A DNA stretch of 64,000 bases from Streptomyces spinoverrucosus (GTDB lineage Bacteria; Actinomycetota; Actinomycetes; Streptomycetales; Streptomycetaceae): assembly GCF_015712165.1 (NCBI RefSeq), contig NZ_JADPZX010000001.1:1054001-1118000 (forward strand), in the 5' to 3' direction. This document shows, in pieces, positions 9,587 through 18,725 of this stretch (position 1 is its first letter; every line of letters starts with the position of its first letter). Below the pieces are notes generated by a model that saw only the letters and a list, made by a program, of their open reading frames with translations, was not told where the DNA came from and ran no database searches. The position numbers were made by a program, and so were the translations under genes.

Positions 9587-11464
9587 TCACGGTGTGTAGA
9601 CCGTGGGGCGCGGGGCCGTGGCCATGCCGTTGCCGAGGAAGAAGCTCGGGTGCGGGGGCTGGTTGTAGGCAGTATTTTGCCAGGCCAGGGCCACGCGGTA
9701 CTGGGTGTCGTGCAGCAGGGTGGTGATCCTGGTCGTCGTCTCGTGCGGGGTCGAGTAGATCCGCAGCGCCCGGTTGTCGCTGGTGCGCCAGACGACCTCC
9801 TCGCGCCAGTCGCCCAGGATGTCGCCGGAGACGGCCGGGGTGGACTTGGTGCCGTTGTTCGACGAGACGCCGGATCCGGTGAGCAGGCGGGTGTCGGAGG
9901 AGGTGCCGTACTTGTCGATGCGGGTGCCGTCGAGGAGCTCGCGGACCGGGTCGGCGTCCCACCAGCTGACGAAGTTGACGCTGGACGGCTCGCGGCCGAG
10001 CGAGGCGCCGGTCGCCGAGCGCAGGGTGGTGTCCGAGGCGGACCAGGACTCGGCGCCCGCGGAACCGGCGTGGACGTCGGCGGAGACACCGCGGCCGTTG
10101 TCGGCGCCGGACGCGGTCTGCCACAGGATCTGGCCGGTGCGGGCGTCCGCCATCCAGGAGCCGGGCTTGGAGGAGTCCTCGGAGACCTTGAAGTACTCCA
10201 GGCCCGAGCGGGCGGGGTTGAGGTCGCCGACGTGACCGGCGTCGCCGTGGCCGAGCTTCGTCGTCCACAGGCCGTTGCCGTTGTCGTCGACGGTCATCGC
10301 GCCGTACACGATCTCGTCCCGGCCGTCGGCGTCCACGTCCGCGACGGACAGGCTGTGGTTGCCCTGGCCGTCGTATCCCTTGCCCGCGTTGGTGGAGGAG
10401 TTGGTGTCGAAGGTCCAGCGGCGGGTGAAGGACCCGTTGCGCCAGTCCCAGGCGGCGATGACGGTACGCGTGTAGTAGCCGCGTGCCATGACCAGCGACG
10501 GCCGGGCGCCGTCCAGGTAGGCGGTTCCGGCGAGGAAACGGTCTACGCGGTTGCCGTAGGAGTCGCCCCAGGAGGAGACCGAGCCACGGGCCGGGACGTA
10601 GTCGACGCTCTGCATCGCCGCGCCGGTCCGGCCGTTGAACATGGTCAGGAACTCGGGACCGGACAACACGTATCCGCTCGGGTTCCGGTGGTCGGCCGAC
10701 GCACTGCCGATGGCCTTGCCCGTGCCGTCGACCGTGCCGTCGGCGGTCTTCATGGCGACCTCGGCGCTGCCGTCGCCGTCGTAGTCGTACGCCTGGAACT
10801 GCGTGTAGTGCGCGCCGGAACGAATGTTGCGGCCCAGGTCGATGCGCCACAGCCGGGTGCCGTCGAGCTTGATGCCGTCGACGATCGTGTTGCCGGTGTA
10901 GCCGGACTGGGAGTTGTCCTTGGCGTTGGTGGGCTGCCACTTGAGGACGAAGTCGAGGGCGCCGTCGCCGTCGAGGTCGGCGACCGAGGCGTCGTTGGCC
11001 TCGTAGGTGTAGGCGGCGCCGTCGGGGGTCGTGCCGCCGGCGGGCGGGGTGAGGGGCACGTCCTTGTAGCCGGCGCGGAACTGGACGGCGTGCACGGAGT
11101 CGCCCTGCTCGACCCCGTTCACCACCGCGCGGACGGTGTAGTCGGCGTGGGATGGGGCGCCGGAGTGGAAGAAGTTGGTGGAGCCGGTGATCGGCGTGGA
11201 GTTGACCTTCGTACCGGCGCGGTAGACGTTGAACGAGACGTTGTCCGGATCGGTTCCCAGCCAGCGCCAGCCGACCAGATTGCCGCTGCCGGTGTGGACG
11301 CTGACCACGCCCCGGTCGAGCTTCTCCACCTGACGGGCGGTGGCGGCCTCGGCGGAGTCCGTGCCGAGGACGGTCAGTCCACCGCCGACCAGCGTGAGGG
11401 CGGCGGTCGTGGTGGCGAGGACGGCGGTGGTGCGGCGTCTGCGGTGCTTGTGCGGGTGCGTCAC
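9587..11464 (-). CDS. Secreted rhamnogalacturonan lyase, polysaccharide lyase family 11
   Basis: Cleaves the rhamnogalacturonan I backbone of pectin by beta-elimination. The 625-residue product has a signal peptide (MTHPHKHRRRRTTAVLATTT..., cleavage near AEA, residue 40). A short fibronectin-like domain with RQVEKLDRGVVSVHTGSGN and WRWLGTDPDNVSFNVYR follows. The C-terminal eight-bladed propeller carries many calcium loops (DLDGDGALDFV, DYDGDGSAEVA, DVDADGRDEIV) and the family segment GDILGDWREEVVWR. Length and order match the YesW/YesX-type PL11 catalytic unit without an added CBM. It adds pectin attack to the cellulase and xyloglucanase genes at the left end. A strong hairpin closes the transcript. 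Confidence 0.95.
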   Translation of the reverse strand: MTHPHKHRRRRTTAVLATTTAALTLVGGGLTVLGTDSAEAATARQVEKLDRGVVSVHTGSGNLVGWRWLGTDPDNVSFNVYRAGTKVNSTPITGSTNFFHSGAPSHADYTVRAVVNGVEQGDSVHAVQFRAGYKDVPLTPPAGGTTPDGAAYTYEANDASVADLDGDGALDFVLKWQPTNAKDNSQSGYTGNTIVDGIKLDGTRLWRIDLGRNIRSGAHYTQFQAYDYDGDGSAEVAMKTADGTVDGTGKAIGSASADHRNPSGYVLSGPEFLTMFNGRTGAAMQSVDYVPARGSVSSWGDSYGNRVDRFLAGTAYLDGARPSLVMARGYYTRTVIAAWDWRNGSFTRRWTFDTNSSTNAGKGYDGQGNHSLSVADVDADGRDEIVYGAMTVDDNGNGLWTTKLGHGDAGHVGDLNPARSGLEYFKVSEDSSKPGSWMADARTGQILWQTASGADNGRGVSADVHAGSAGAESWSASDTTLRSATGASLGREPSSVNFVSWWDADPVRELLDGTRIDKYGTSSDTRLLTGSGVSSNNGTKSTPAVSGDILGDWREEVVWRTSDNRALRIYSTPHETTTRITTLLHDTQYRVALAWQNTAYNQPPHPSFFLGNGMATAPRPTVYTP

Positions 11465-11503
11465 GTGACATGCCTCCCGGGGCGGGCGGACGGGTTCCGT
11501 CTC

Positions 11504-12155
11504 TCAGTCGCCGCCGGGAGGCCGTGAGTTGCCGTGGATGCGGGCCAGTTCCGCGACCGTCCGGGCGATCCTGTCGCGCGGTTCGGCGGGCGCCGGCACC
11601 TCGCCGCCGGTGCCGAGGCGCAGGAACTCGGCGTGCGCGTGGTCGACGGACTCGATGGGCACGGTCGCGAGCGTCCAGCCGTCGTCCTGGACACGGCCGT
11701 TGTCCCGCACTGCCAGGTCCGCCGGCCCGCCCAGCCGCGTGCCGGGCGCGAGCTGTACGACCGCCTCCGCGCGGTACAGCGCACGGTGGAAGTCGCGTTG
11801 GTACGCCGTCCAGTACGCGGCCAGGTCGAAGTCGTCCGGGCGGGTGAACTCCTCGTCGCTCGTGGCGAGTTCGAGGATCTGGTCGACGCGGAAGGTACGG
11901 GGTCCGGGGCCTGCGACGACGTACCAGCGCCCCGCCGGCAGAGCGGCGCGCACCTTGAGCTGAGCGGTGGCCAGGACCGGGCCGAGGCCCAGCTGGGCGG
12001 CGGGGCCGGGTGGGGCGGCGAGGAAGAGGGCCTCGGCCTCGTCGGCCGTCAGTCCAGTGAGCCGGGTGCGGTCACCGGCCAGCAGACGGTAGCCGCCGGA
12101 GTGGCCCGCGTCGCCGTAGAGCGGTACGCCGGCGGCGGCGAGGCCTCGACGTCCC
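11504..12155 (-). pseudogene. WYL-domain (YafY-type) regulator lacking its HTH
   Basis: A left-going frame without stops reads AAGVPLYGDAGHSGGYRLL, LTGLTADEAEALFLAA, GPAAQLGLGPVLATAQLKV, then RWYVVAGPGPRTFRVDQILEL and a C-terminal cap. This is the body of a YafY/WYL transcriptional regulator. The first 35 or so residues, the winged HTH, are missing: upstream of about 12155 the frame gives unrelated sequence and has no start codon until a GTG inside the gene (11953). The lost 5' end abuts another gene fragment on the opposite strand, so a deletion probably removed both starts. A 149-residue product from the GTG at 11953 could be made, but would not bind DNA. Confidence 0.7.
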
Positions 12156-12300
12156 GGTGGTCCCTGAACTGGTCGTCCAGCAGCAGCGGCGAACTGTTTC
12201 CGCCGGTGATCGGCCGGTTCCGGGGCAACGCGGGCGAGCTCTACGGCGACGACACCGGATCATGGACTTCACCCGGGTTTCTCGAACGCCCGCAGGGTGA
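12140..12300 (+). pseudogene. Remnant of a right-going gene, probably DUF1579-like
   Basis: One rightward frame reads STSRWSLNWSSSSSGELF then PPVIGRFRGNAGELYGDD (about 12140-12256). After a frame change the sequence gives IMDFTRVSRTPAG and a TGA (12298-12300). I recall both pieces, in this order but about 50 residues apart, in conserved actinobacterial proteins related to DUF1579. The start is missing as well. The fragment fills the space between the headless WYL regulator and the methyltransferase; its last 32 bp overlap the methyltransferase 3' end, so that part could be chance. Confidence 0.4.
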
Positions 12301-13012
12301 ACCACGGGTCCGGGCGGGGGCGGTCCTGGTCGGGGAGTTCGGCGAGGCGGGTGGCGAAGTCGTCGGCGAGGGGGTGACCGGGCGGGAGGGTGACGAACCA
12401 GCCGCGGCGCAGGTCGGCGATGGTGCGGCGGGGGCTGCGCCCCTGGCCCCGCCCCGGGAAGCGGGCCCGTCCGGCGGGCAGGAGACCGTGTTCGGCGGCG
12501 TACGACTCGACGGCGGCCGAGGTGTCCAGGGCGGGGCTGCGGGGGCGGGAGGCGAGGATGGCATCGATGTCACTGCCGACGTTGTGGGCGGCGGCCTTGT
12601 CGACCGTCGTGACGTAGACGCCGCCGGGGCGCAGCACGCGGGCGCACTCGGCGACGGCGGCCCTGACGTGCTCCGGCCGTCGCAGCAGGTGCAGCAGCCA
12701 CACGCTGGTGACGGCGTCGAACTCCCCGTCCCGGAAGGGCAGTCGGTGGCAGTCGGCGAGGACGACGGCGCCGGGCAGGCGGGCGGCGGCATGGCGTGCC
12801 ATGGCGTACGTCAGGTCGGCGCCCGTCACCCGCGTCCCGGGCCGGGCCGCCGCGAGCCGCCGGGTCACGATGCCGGTGCCGCAGGCCACGTCGAGCAGCT
12901 TGCGCGTCTGCCGCGGTACGAGGCTCAGCACGCCCTCCGCGGCGGCGGCCGCCCTGGGCTCGCCGCCCCGGGAGGCGTCGTACCGCTCGGCCTCGTCGGT
13001 GTAGTCCAGCAC
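12269..13012 (-). CDS. Class I SAM-dependent methyltransferase
   Basis: Rossmann-fold methyltransferase of 247 residues. Motif I LLDVACGTGIVTRRLA is at about 39-54. Motif II and post-I are GADLTYAMA, and LPFRDGEFDAVTSVWLLHLL is the motif IV region of Methyltransf_11/25 proteins, followed by RVLRPGGVYVTTV. The substrate is unknown. The GTG start at 13012 follows the pterin dehydratase stop by 7 bp, so the two form an operon. The 3' end runs into the deletion scar, and the last few residues (FEKPG) may be altered. Confidence 0.85.
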   Translation of the reverse strand: MLDYTDEAERYDASRGGEPRAAAAAEGVLSLVPRQTRKLLDVACGTGIVTRRLAAARPGTRVTGADLTYAMARHAAARLPGAVVLADCHRLPFRDGEFDAVTSVWLLHLLRRPEHVRAAVAECARVLRPGGVYVTTVDKAAAHNVGSDIDAILASRPRSPALDTSAAVESYAAEHGLLPAGRARFPGRGQGRSPRRTIADLRRGWFVTLPPGHPLADDFATRLAELPDQDRPRPDPWFTLRAFEKPG

Positions 13013-13019
13013 CGTGCGC

Positions 13020-13325
13020 TCAGCCGGCGCCGTGCGCGGGGGCGAGGGCCTCCACCCGCTCGGCGAGCTTGAAGTCCATCCGCGTCACCTTGCCGCCGGC
13101 GCTGTGCGTGCTGACGGTGAGGGTGACGGTGTTGTAGCCGAGGGTGAGGTCGGAGTGGTGGTTGAGCTCCTCCTGGACCTGGGCGATGTGCACGACCAGG
13201 GCCGTCGCCGCCAGGTGCGAGCCGAGTCGGTAGGAGCGGGTGAGCCGGTCGCCGTCGAGCGACCAGCCGGGCAGCTCCGCCAGCCGGTCCTCGATCTCCT
13301 TCTGCGACAGCGGTTCGACGGGCAT
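13020..13325 (-). CDS. 4a-hydroxytetrahydrobiopterin dehydratase
   Basis: Pterin-4a-carbinolamine dehydratase, which regenerates quinonoid dihydropterin after aromatic amino acid hydroxylases. The 101-residue length is standard. It begins MPVEPLSQKEIEDRLAELPG with the usual W at GWSL. The active-site block EELNHHSDLTLGYNTVTLTV supplies the adjacent histidines, followed by a conserved STHSAGG. No hydroxylase gene is in the window. It is translated just ahead of the methyltransferase, and a small pterin-related or moonlighting role cannot be separated by sequence. Confidence 0.93.
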   Translation of the reverse strand: MPVEPLSQKEIEDRLAELPGWSLDGDRLTRSYRLGSHLAATALVVHIAQVQEELNHHSDLTLGYNTVTLTVSTHSAGGKVTRMDFKLAERVEALAPAHGAG

Positions 13326-13519
13326 GAGGTCGCTCCCTTCGTGGATGTCGCGTACCCGTTCAGCGTGCCACAGGCGGGCGGCTGCGGCCCTGGTCAGGAC
13401 GGTGCCGATGATCGGGAACGGTCAGGAACGCGCACATTCGGCCGCGAGATCGTCAGCGAGCGCAGCCGGCGCGTGAACCCCGTCTCGTTCATCGGCCCTC
13501 CTCGACTACGGTCGTAGGC

Positions 13520-14338
13520 ATGACCACGCTCCCGTCCGCGCACGGCACCCCCGCCGACCAGGGCGTCGGCCCGCTGCTACGGGCCTGGCGGGAGCGGCGG
13601 CGGATCAGTCAGCTGGAGCTGGCGTCGCGGGCGGGCTCCTCGGCGCGGCACATCAGCTTCGTCGAGACGGGCCGCTCCCGCCCCAGCGAGGAGATGGTGC
13701 TGAAACTGGCCGAGCACCTGGACATCCCCGTGCGGGAGCACAACGCGCTGCTGCTGGCGGCCGGTTACGCCCCGCGCTACCCGCGGACGCCCCTGGACGA
13801 CCCGGCGCTGGACGCCCTGCGCGAGGGCATGGAACGGCTGATCCGCGGCTACGAGCCGTACCCGGCGCTGGTGCTGGACGCGACGTACAACGTGCTGGCC
13901 GCCAACCGGGGCGTCACCATGCTGCTGGAGGGCCTCCCGGAGTCCCTGCTCGGTCAGCCGCCGAACGTCATGCGGCTGACCCTGCACCCGGAGGGCCTGG
14001 CGCCGCGCATCCGTAACTTCCGTGACTGGCGGGCGCATCTGCTCGCCCAGATGGAGCGGCAGATCGCGCTCCACCGCTCGGCGGCGCTGCGGGAGTTGTA
14101 CGAGGAGGTGGCCGCGTATCCGGTGCCCGAGTCGGCGACCGGTGACGAACCGGCCGAGCGCGTCCCCTACTTCGCGCTGCCGATGCGGATCGAGCACGAG
14201 GGCCGGACCCTGTCGTTCGTCTCGTCGATCTCCACGTTCAACACCCCCATGGACGTGACCGTCGCCGAACTGGCCATCGAGACACTGCTTCCGGCCGACC
14301 CGGCGACGGTCAAGTACCTTCACTCGCTGCTGCCCTGA
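13520..14338 (+). CDS. XRE-family regulator with MmyB-like ligand-binding domain
   Basis: Transcription factor of 272 residues. The N-terminal HTH_3 domain (about 18-75) contains RISQLELASRAGSSARHISF and VETGRSRPSEEMVLKLAEHL. The C-terminal half (about 95-270) is the MmyB-like ligand-binding fold: LVLDATYNVLAANRG, NVMRLTLHPEGLAPRIRNF and MDVTVAELAIETLLPAD. Such regulators often sit beside the oxidoreductase they control; none is adjacent here. There is no Shine-Dalgarno before the ATG. A -10-like TACGGT (13507-13512) ends 7 bp upstream, so the mRNA is probably leaderless. Confidence 0.9.
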   Translation: MTTLPSAHGTPADQGVGPLLRAWRERRRISQLELASRAGSSARHISFVETGRSRPSEEMVLKLAEHLDIPVREHNALLLAAGYAPRYPRTPLDDPALDALREGMERLIRGYEPYPALVLDATYNVLAANRGVTMLLEGLPESLLGQPPNVMRLTLHPEGLAPRIRNFRDWRAHLLAQMERQIALHRSAALRELYEEVAAYPVPESATGDEPAERVPYFALPMRIEHEGRTLSFVSSISTFNTPMDVTVAELAIETLLPADPATVKYLHSLLP

Positions 14339-14403
14339 CAAGCGGAACGTGACACACTGCTCGCATGCTTTCGGCTGCTTTCGGCGCGTAGGGGAGGCGT
14401 GGC

Positions 14404-15270
14404 GTGAGTGAGCGGCGGGCCGCGCCCACCGTGGGCCAGGTGGTTCTCGGAAAGCGTCTGCAGGAGCTGCGCGAGGCAGCCGGTCTGGGGCGCGAGGAGG
14501 CCGCCCGCGTCCTGCGGGTGGCCCCGGCGACCGTACGGCGGATGGAGACGGCCGAGGTCGCGCTCAGGATCCCGTACCTGCAGATCCTGCTGCCCGCCTA
14601 CGGCGTCCCCGAGGACGAGGTGACGGCGTTCGTCGCGCTGGCCGAGGAGGCGAACCAGCCGGGCTGGTGGCAGCGGTTCAGCGATGTGCTGCCGGACTGG
14701 TTCAGCCTGTTCGTCAGCCTGGAGGGCGCCGCCCGGCTGATCCGCTCCTACGAGCCGCACTTCGTGCCCGGACTGCTCCAGACGGAGGACTACGCCCGTG
14801 CCGTGCTGGAGGCCGGGACGATCGGGCAGTCCGGCGGTGCGGAGATGATCGAACGGCATGTCTCCCTGCGCATGGCCCGGCAGGAGCTGCTGCGCCGGCC
14901 CGACCCGCCGCACCTGTGGGTGATCATGGACGAGACGGTCCTGCGCCGCCCGGTGAGCACACGCCGTGAGGTCATGGGCGCCCAGCTGGACCGGCTGCTG
15001 GAGGCCGCCGAGAGCGACCGGGTCACGCTCCAGGTCGCCGAGTTCGCCCGGGGCCCGCATCCGGGGACGTACGCGCCCTTCTCCCTGTTCCGCTTCGCCG
15101 AGGCTGAGCTGCCGGACATGGTCTTCACCGAGTACCTGACCGGCGCCCTGTATCTCGACTCCCGCAGCGAGGTCTCCGCGCACCTGGAGGTGCTGGACCA
15201 CATGACCGCGCACGCCGCGTCGGCCCAGCGCTCCAAGAAAATCCTCCAGGAGTACCGCGGGGGCGTGTGA
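14404..15270 (+). CDS. XRE regulator with DUF5753 (Scr1-type) domain
   Basis: Helix-turn-helix protein of 288 residues, abundant in Streptomyces. The HTH (about 14-70) reads LGKRLQELREAAGLGREEAA and VAPATVRRMETAEV. The DUF5753 domain spans the rest, with WWQRFSDVLPDWFSLFVSLE, LIRSYEPHFVPGLLQTEDYA and FTEYLTGALYLD. These proteins usually precede a small DUF397 partner; here the next gene is DUF574, 48 bp on, and no DUF397 frame is visible. The start is the GTG at 14404. The likely role is developmental or stress regulation; the target is unknown. Confidence 0.9.
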   Translation: MSERRAAPTVGQVVLGKRLQELREAAGLGREEAARVLRVAPATVRRMETAEVALRIPYLQILLPAYGVPEDEVTAFVALAEEANQPGWWQRFSDVLPDWFSLFVSLEGAARLIRSYEPHFVPGLLQTEDYARAVLEAGTIGQSGGAEMIERHVSLRMARQELLRRPDPPHLWVIMDETVLRRPVSTRREVMGAQLDRLLEAAESDRVTLQVAEFARGPHPGTYAPFSLFRFAEAELPDMVFTEYLTGALYLDSRSEVSAHLEVLDHMTAHAASAQRSKKILQEYRGGV

Positions 15271-15318
15271 CCCACGCCCTTGAGCCATCCCCGACACACG
15301 ACGAGGAGACCGCACCGC

Positions 15319-16119
15319 ATGACCGGATCCGACGCCGAGTCCACCCGGATCGACACCAGCCGACCGCATCCGGCCCGGGTCTACGACTGGTGGCTGGGCG
15401 GCAAGGACAACTACCCGGTGGACGAGGAACTGGCCCGCAGGATCCTCGCCGTGGACCCGACGGTGCTGCGCGGGGCGCGCGCCAACCGCCGGTTCATGCA
15501 CCGGGCGGTGCGCACGGTCGCCCGGGCCGGGATCCGCCAGTTCCTGGACATCGGCACCGGTATCCCCACCGAGCCCAACCTGCACCAGGTGGCGCAGGGC
15601 ATCGCGCCGGAGTCCCGGGTGGTGTACGCGGACAACGACCCGATCGTCCTCCGGCACGCGCAGGCCCTGCTGCACGGCTCAGCCGAGGGTGCCACCGCCT
15701 ACGCGCACGCCGACGTACGCGACCTCGACACCCTGCTGCGGCGGGCGGGCGAGACGCTGGACTTCGACCGGCCGGTCGCGCTGTCGCTGGTCGCGCTCAC
15801 CCACTACCTCGACGACGAGGTGTACGGGCTGCTGAAGCAGTACGTCGACGCGCTCGCCCCGGGCAGCCACCTGATCGTCTCCCAGGTCACTGCCGACCTC
15901 AGCCCCGAGGCCGTCGAGAAGGCCGCGGACAATTTCCGGCGCACCGGCACGCCGTTCTTCCCGCGCTCCCTCGCCGAGTTCTTCCGCTTCTTCGACGGGC
16001 TGGAGCTGCTCGGCCCCGGCGTCATCCCCGTCCACGGCTGGCGGCCGGAGCCGGAGGATGTCGCCGCGCAGGCGGAGGGAGTCGTGCCGGTGTACGCGGG
16101 CGTGGCCCGCAAGCCCTGA
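15319..16119 (+). CDS. DUF574 SAM-dependent methyltransferase
   Basis: 266-residue member of the S-adenosylmethionine methyltransferase family PF04672. The ATG at 15319 has GAGGAGA 9 bp upstream; an in-frame TTG at 15280 lacks one. Diagnostic sequence: RPHPARVYDWWLGGKDNYPVDEE at the start, the SAM loop FLDIGTGIPTEPNLHQVA, YADNDPIVLRHA, and a HADVRDLDTLL block. In Streptomyces these genes recur next to XRE/DUF5753 regulators as here, and the pair is probably one transcription unit. The biological substrate is unknown. Confidence 0.92.
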   Translation: MTGSDAESTRIDTSRPHPARVYDWWLGGKDNYPVDEELARRILAVDPTVLRGARANRRFMHRAVRTVARAGIRQFLDIGTGIPTEPNLHQVAQGIAPESRVVYADNDPIVLRHAQALLHGSAEGATAYAHADVRDLDTLLRRAGETLDFDRPVALSLVALTHYLDDEVYGLLKQYVDALAPGSHLIVSQVTADLSPEAVEKAADNFRRTGTPFFPRSLAEFFRFFDGLELLGPGVIPVHGWRPEPEDVAAQAEGVVPVYAGVARKP

Positions 16120-16159
16120 CCGGCTGGCGGGCACGCGGGCCTGACGGGCGGGCGGGGCC

Positions 16160-18025
16160 CTACGCCGCTCCGCCCTTGGTGTCCTTCTCGTCGTCGACGA
16201 TCTCCGCGTCTACGACGCCCTCCTCGTCCTGCGGTGCGGTGCGCTCCCCGGTGGTGCCCTCCGTGGGGGTCTGCTGGGCCTGGGCGTACATGGCCTGGCC
16301 CATCTTCTGGCTGACGGTGGCGAGTTTCTCGACGCCGGTGCGCAGTTCGCTGGTCTCGGCGTTGCGTTCCAGCGACTGCTTCAGGTCCGTGACCGCCGAC
16401 TCCACCTCCGACTTGGTGTCGGCCGGCACCTTGTCCTCGTTCTCGCGGAGGAACTTCTCCGTCTGGTAGACGAGTTGTTCGGCCTGGTTGCGGGTCTCGG
16501 CGGCCTCGCGGCGATTGCGGTCCTCCTCGGCGTACTGCTCGGCCTCCCGCATCATGCGGTCGATGTCGTCCTTGGGGAGGGCCGAGCCGCCGGTCACGGT
16601 CATCTTCTGTTCGCGGCCCGTGGCCAGGTCCTTCGCGGAGACGTGCATGATCCCGTTGGCGTCGATGTCGAACGCGACCTCGATCTGCGGGACGCCGCGT
16701 GGGGCCGGCGGCAGCCCGGTGAGGTCGAAGACGCCGAGCTTCTTGTTGTACGCGGCGATCTCACGTTCGCCCTGGTAGACCTGGATGCCGACCGAGGGCT
16801 GGTTGTCGGCGGCCGTGGTGAAGATCTCCGAACGCCGGGTGGGGATGGTCGTGTTGCGTTCGATGAGCTTGGTCATGATGCCGCCCTTGGTCTCGATGCC
16901 CAGGGACAGCGGGGTGACGTCGAGGAGCAGCACGTCCTTGACGTCGCCGCGGATGACACCGGCCTGGAGGGTCGCGCCGACGGCCACCACCTCGTCCGGG
17001 TTGACGCCCTTGTGCGGGTCCTTGCCGGTGAGTTCCTTGACCAGGTCGGTGACGGCGGGCATCCGGGTGGAGCCGCCGACGAGGATGACGTGGTCGACCG
17101 CCGAGAGCTTGATGTTCGCGTCCTTGACCGCCTGGTGGAAGGGGGTCTTGCAGCGGTCGAGGAGGTCGGAGGTGAGCTCCTGGAACTGGGCGCGGGTGAG
17201 CTTCTCGTCGAGGTGCAGGGGGCCCTCGGCGGAGGCGGTGATGTAGGGCAGGTTGATCGTCGTCTCGGTGGAGCTGGACAGCTCGATCTTGGCCTTCTCG
17301 GCGCCCTCGCGGAGCCGCTGGAGCGCCATCTTGTCGTTGCCGAGGTCGATGCCGTACTGCCCCTTGAACTTCTTGACGAGGTGCTCGACGATCCGCTGGT
17401 CCCAGTCGTCGCCGCCGAGGTGGGTGTCGCCGTTGGTGGCCTTGACCTCGATCACGCCGTCGCCGATTTCGAGGAGCGAGACGTCGAAGGTGCCGCCGCC
17501 GAGGTCGAAGACGAGGACGGTCTGCTCCTCGCCCCGGTCGAGGCCGTAGGCGAGGGCTGCGGCCGTGGGCTCGTTGATGATCCGCAGCACCTTCAGGCCG
17601 GCGATCTCCCCGGCCTCCTTCGTCGCCTGCCGCTGGGCGTCGTCGAAGTAGGCGGGCACGGTGATCACCGCGTCCGTGACGTCCTCGCCGAGATACGCCT
17701 CTGCGTCCCGCTTCAGCTTCTGCAACACCCGTGCCGACAGCTCCTGGGCCCGGTAGCGGGTGCCGTCCACGGAGCCCTGCTCGGGGAACCGCCAGTTCGC
17801 GTCGCCCATGTGCCGCTTCACGGAGCGCGCTGTGCGCTCGACGTTCGTCACGGCCTGCCGCTTGGCGACCTCTCCGACGAGTACCTCGCCGTTCTTGGCG
17901 AAGGCCACGACCGACGGTGTGGTCCTGGCCCCCTCCGCGTTGGCGACAACCGTGGGTTCGCCGCCTTCCAGAACGGCCACCACCGAGTTCGTGGTCCCGA
18001 GATCGATACCGACCGCGCGTGCCAT
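16160..18025 (-). CDS. dnaK: Hsp70 chaperone DnaK (solitary paralogue)
   Basis: ATP-dependent chaperone of 621 residues. The nucleotide-binding domain (1-360) has [32 protein letters not shown] and [12 protein letters not shown]. The substrate domain includes [16 protein letters not shown] and [19 protein letters not shown], and the acidic tail ends [17 protein letters not shown]. Streptomyces carry a dnaK-grpE-dnaJ-hspR operon; here none of the partners is adjacent, so this is likely a second dnaK using GrpE/DnaJ made elsewhere. GAAGGGGA precedes the ATG. A promoter with a half-perfect HAIR element lies upstream, suggesting HspR control. Expression on heat or protein stress is inferred from that site. 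Confidence 0.96.
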   Translation of the reverse strand: MARAVGIDLGTTNSVVAVLEGGEPTVVANAEGARTTPSVVAFAKNGEVLVGEVAKRQAVTNVERTARSVKRHMGDANWRFPEQGSVDGTRYRAQELSARVLQKLKRDAEAYLGEDVTDAVITVPAYFDDAQRQATKEAGEIAGLKVLRIINEPTAAALAYGLDRGEEQTVLVFDLGGGTFDVSLLEIGDGVIEVKATNGDTHLGGDDWDQRIVEHLVKKFKGQYGIDLGNDKMALQRLREGAEKAKIELSSSTETTINLPYITASAEGPLHLDEKLTRAQFQELTSDLLDRCKTPFHQAVKDANIKLSAVDHVILVGGSTRMPAVTDLVKELTGKDPHKGVNPDEVVAVGATLQAGVIRGDVKDVLLLDVTPLSLGIETKGGIMTKLIERNTTIPTRRSEIFTTAADNQPSVGIQVYQGEREIAAYNKKLGVFDLTGLPPAPRGVPQIEVAFDIDANGIMHVSAKDLATGREQKMTVTGGSALPKDDIDRMMREAEQYAEEDRNRREAAETRNQAEQLVYQTEKFLRENEDKVPADTKSEVESAVTDLKQSLERNAETSELRTGVEKLATVSQKMGQAMYAQAQQTPTEGTTGERTAPQDEEGVVDAEIVDDEKDTKGGAA

Positions 18026-18061
18026 CGCTGTCCCCTTCCGCCAGGGAGCCTCTTGAAGTCC

Positions 18062-18091
18062 AGCACAAAACTTGAGTGGGCTCTTGTCAAT
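18062..18091 (-). promoter_or_regulatory. dnaK promoter with a degenerate HspR (HAIR) operator
   Basis: On the dnaK strand TTGACA (18090-18085), a 17-bp spacer and TGTGCT (18067-18062) form a plausible vegetative promoter 35-40 bp before the start. Overlapping its -35 and spacer is CTTGAGT-N7-TGTCAAT (18071-18091, plus strand). The HspR consensus is CTTGAGT-N7-ACTCAAG: one half is perfect and the other matches 4 of 7. Position and half-site fit repression by HspR with weaker affinity than at a consensus site. Confidence 0.6.
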
Positions 18092-18182
18092 GGGGCCGTG
18101 TGGTCATACGGGTACATACCCGGGCAGGGCCCGGTCAGTCGGCTCTGGGCTCGCCGGCGGGCACGCCACGGCGCACAACGTT

Positions 18183-18208
18183 CAGGCCGCCCCCGGAGGG
18201 ACGGCCTG
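18183..18208 (-). terminator. Hairpin after the OsmC gene
   Basis: Arms CAGGCCG (18183-18189) and CGGCCTG (18202-18208) enclose a 12-base loop, 18 bp after the left-going OsmC stop. It insulates OsmC from the dnaK promoter. Confidence 0.6.
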
Positions 18209-18226
18209 TGTCAGGTTCCGCTCGGA

Positions 18227-18652
18227 TCAGGTGAGCTTCGCCGACAGGGTGATCGGGACGGCCTTCAGTGCCTGGCTGACCGGGCAGTTGGCCTTGGCGC
18301 CCTCGGCGGCGGCGACGAACGCGTCGTTGTCCAGGCCGGGGACCGTGCCCTCGACGGTGATGTGGATGCCGGTGATGCCCTCACCGGGCTGGAAGGTCAC
18401 GTCGGCCGAGGTGACGAGCTTGGTGGGCGGGTTGCCGGCACCGGTCAGACCGTGCGACAGCGCCATGGAGAAGCAGCTGGAGTGGGCGGCGGCGATCAGC
18501 TCCTCGGGGCTGGTCTTGCCGTTCGCCTGCTCGGCGCGCGACGGCCACGACACCGGCTGCTGGCCGATGCCGGAGGAGTCGAAGGTGACGACGCCGTTGC
18601 CCTCGAGCAGGTTGCCTTCCCAGACGGTGTGTGCGGAGCGCGTGGTTGCCAC
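18227..18652 (-). CDS. OsmC-family peroxiredoxin
   Basis: Thiol-dependent hydroperoxide reductase of 141 residues acting on organic peroxides. The start is the GTG at 18652, with AAAGGAA 6 bp upstream; the frame is open further but without family similarity. The two redox cysteines are Cys60 in AAAHSSCFSMALS and Cys123 in KANCPVSQAL, with the conserved KTSPEELIAAAHSSC block. The substrate reductant is unknown (lipoyl or thioredoxin systems in relatives). It lies next to dnaK, in keeping with a stress role, but has its own terminator. Confidence 0.93.
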   Translation of the reverse strand: MATTRSAHTVWEGNLLEGNGVVTFDSSGIGQQPVSWPSRAEQANGKTSPEELIAAAHSSCFSMALSHGLTGAGNPPTKLVTSADVTFQPGEGITGIHITVEGTVPGLDNDAFVAAAEGAKANCPVSQALKAVPITLSAKLT

Positions 18653-18725
18653 GGTTGTTCCTTTCGCATGCTCTCGATGCGACCCCGTTTCCGGGCTCTC
18701 GGCCCCTATCCGATCACATTCCGGC

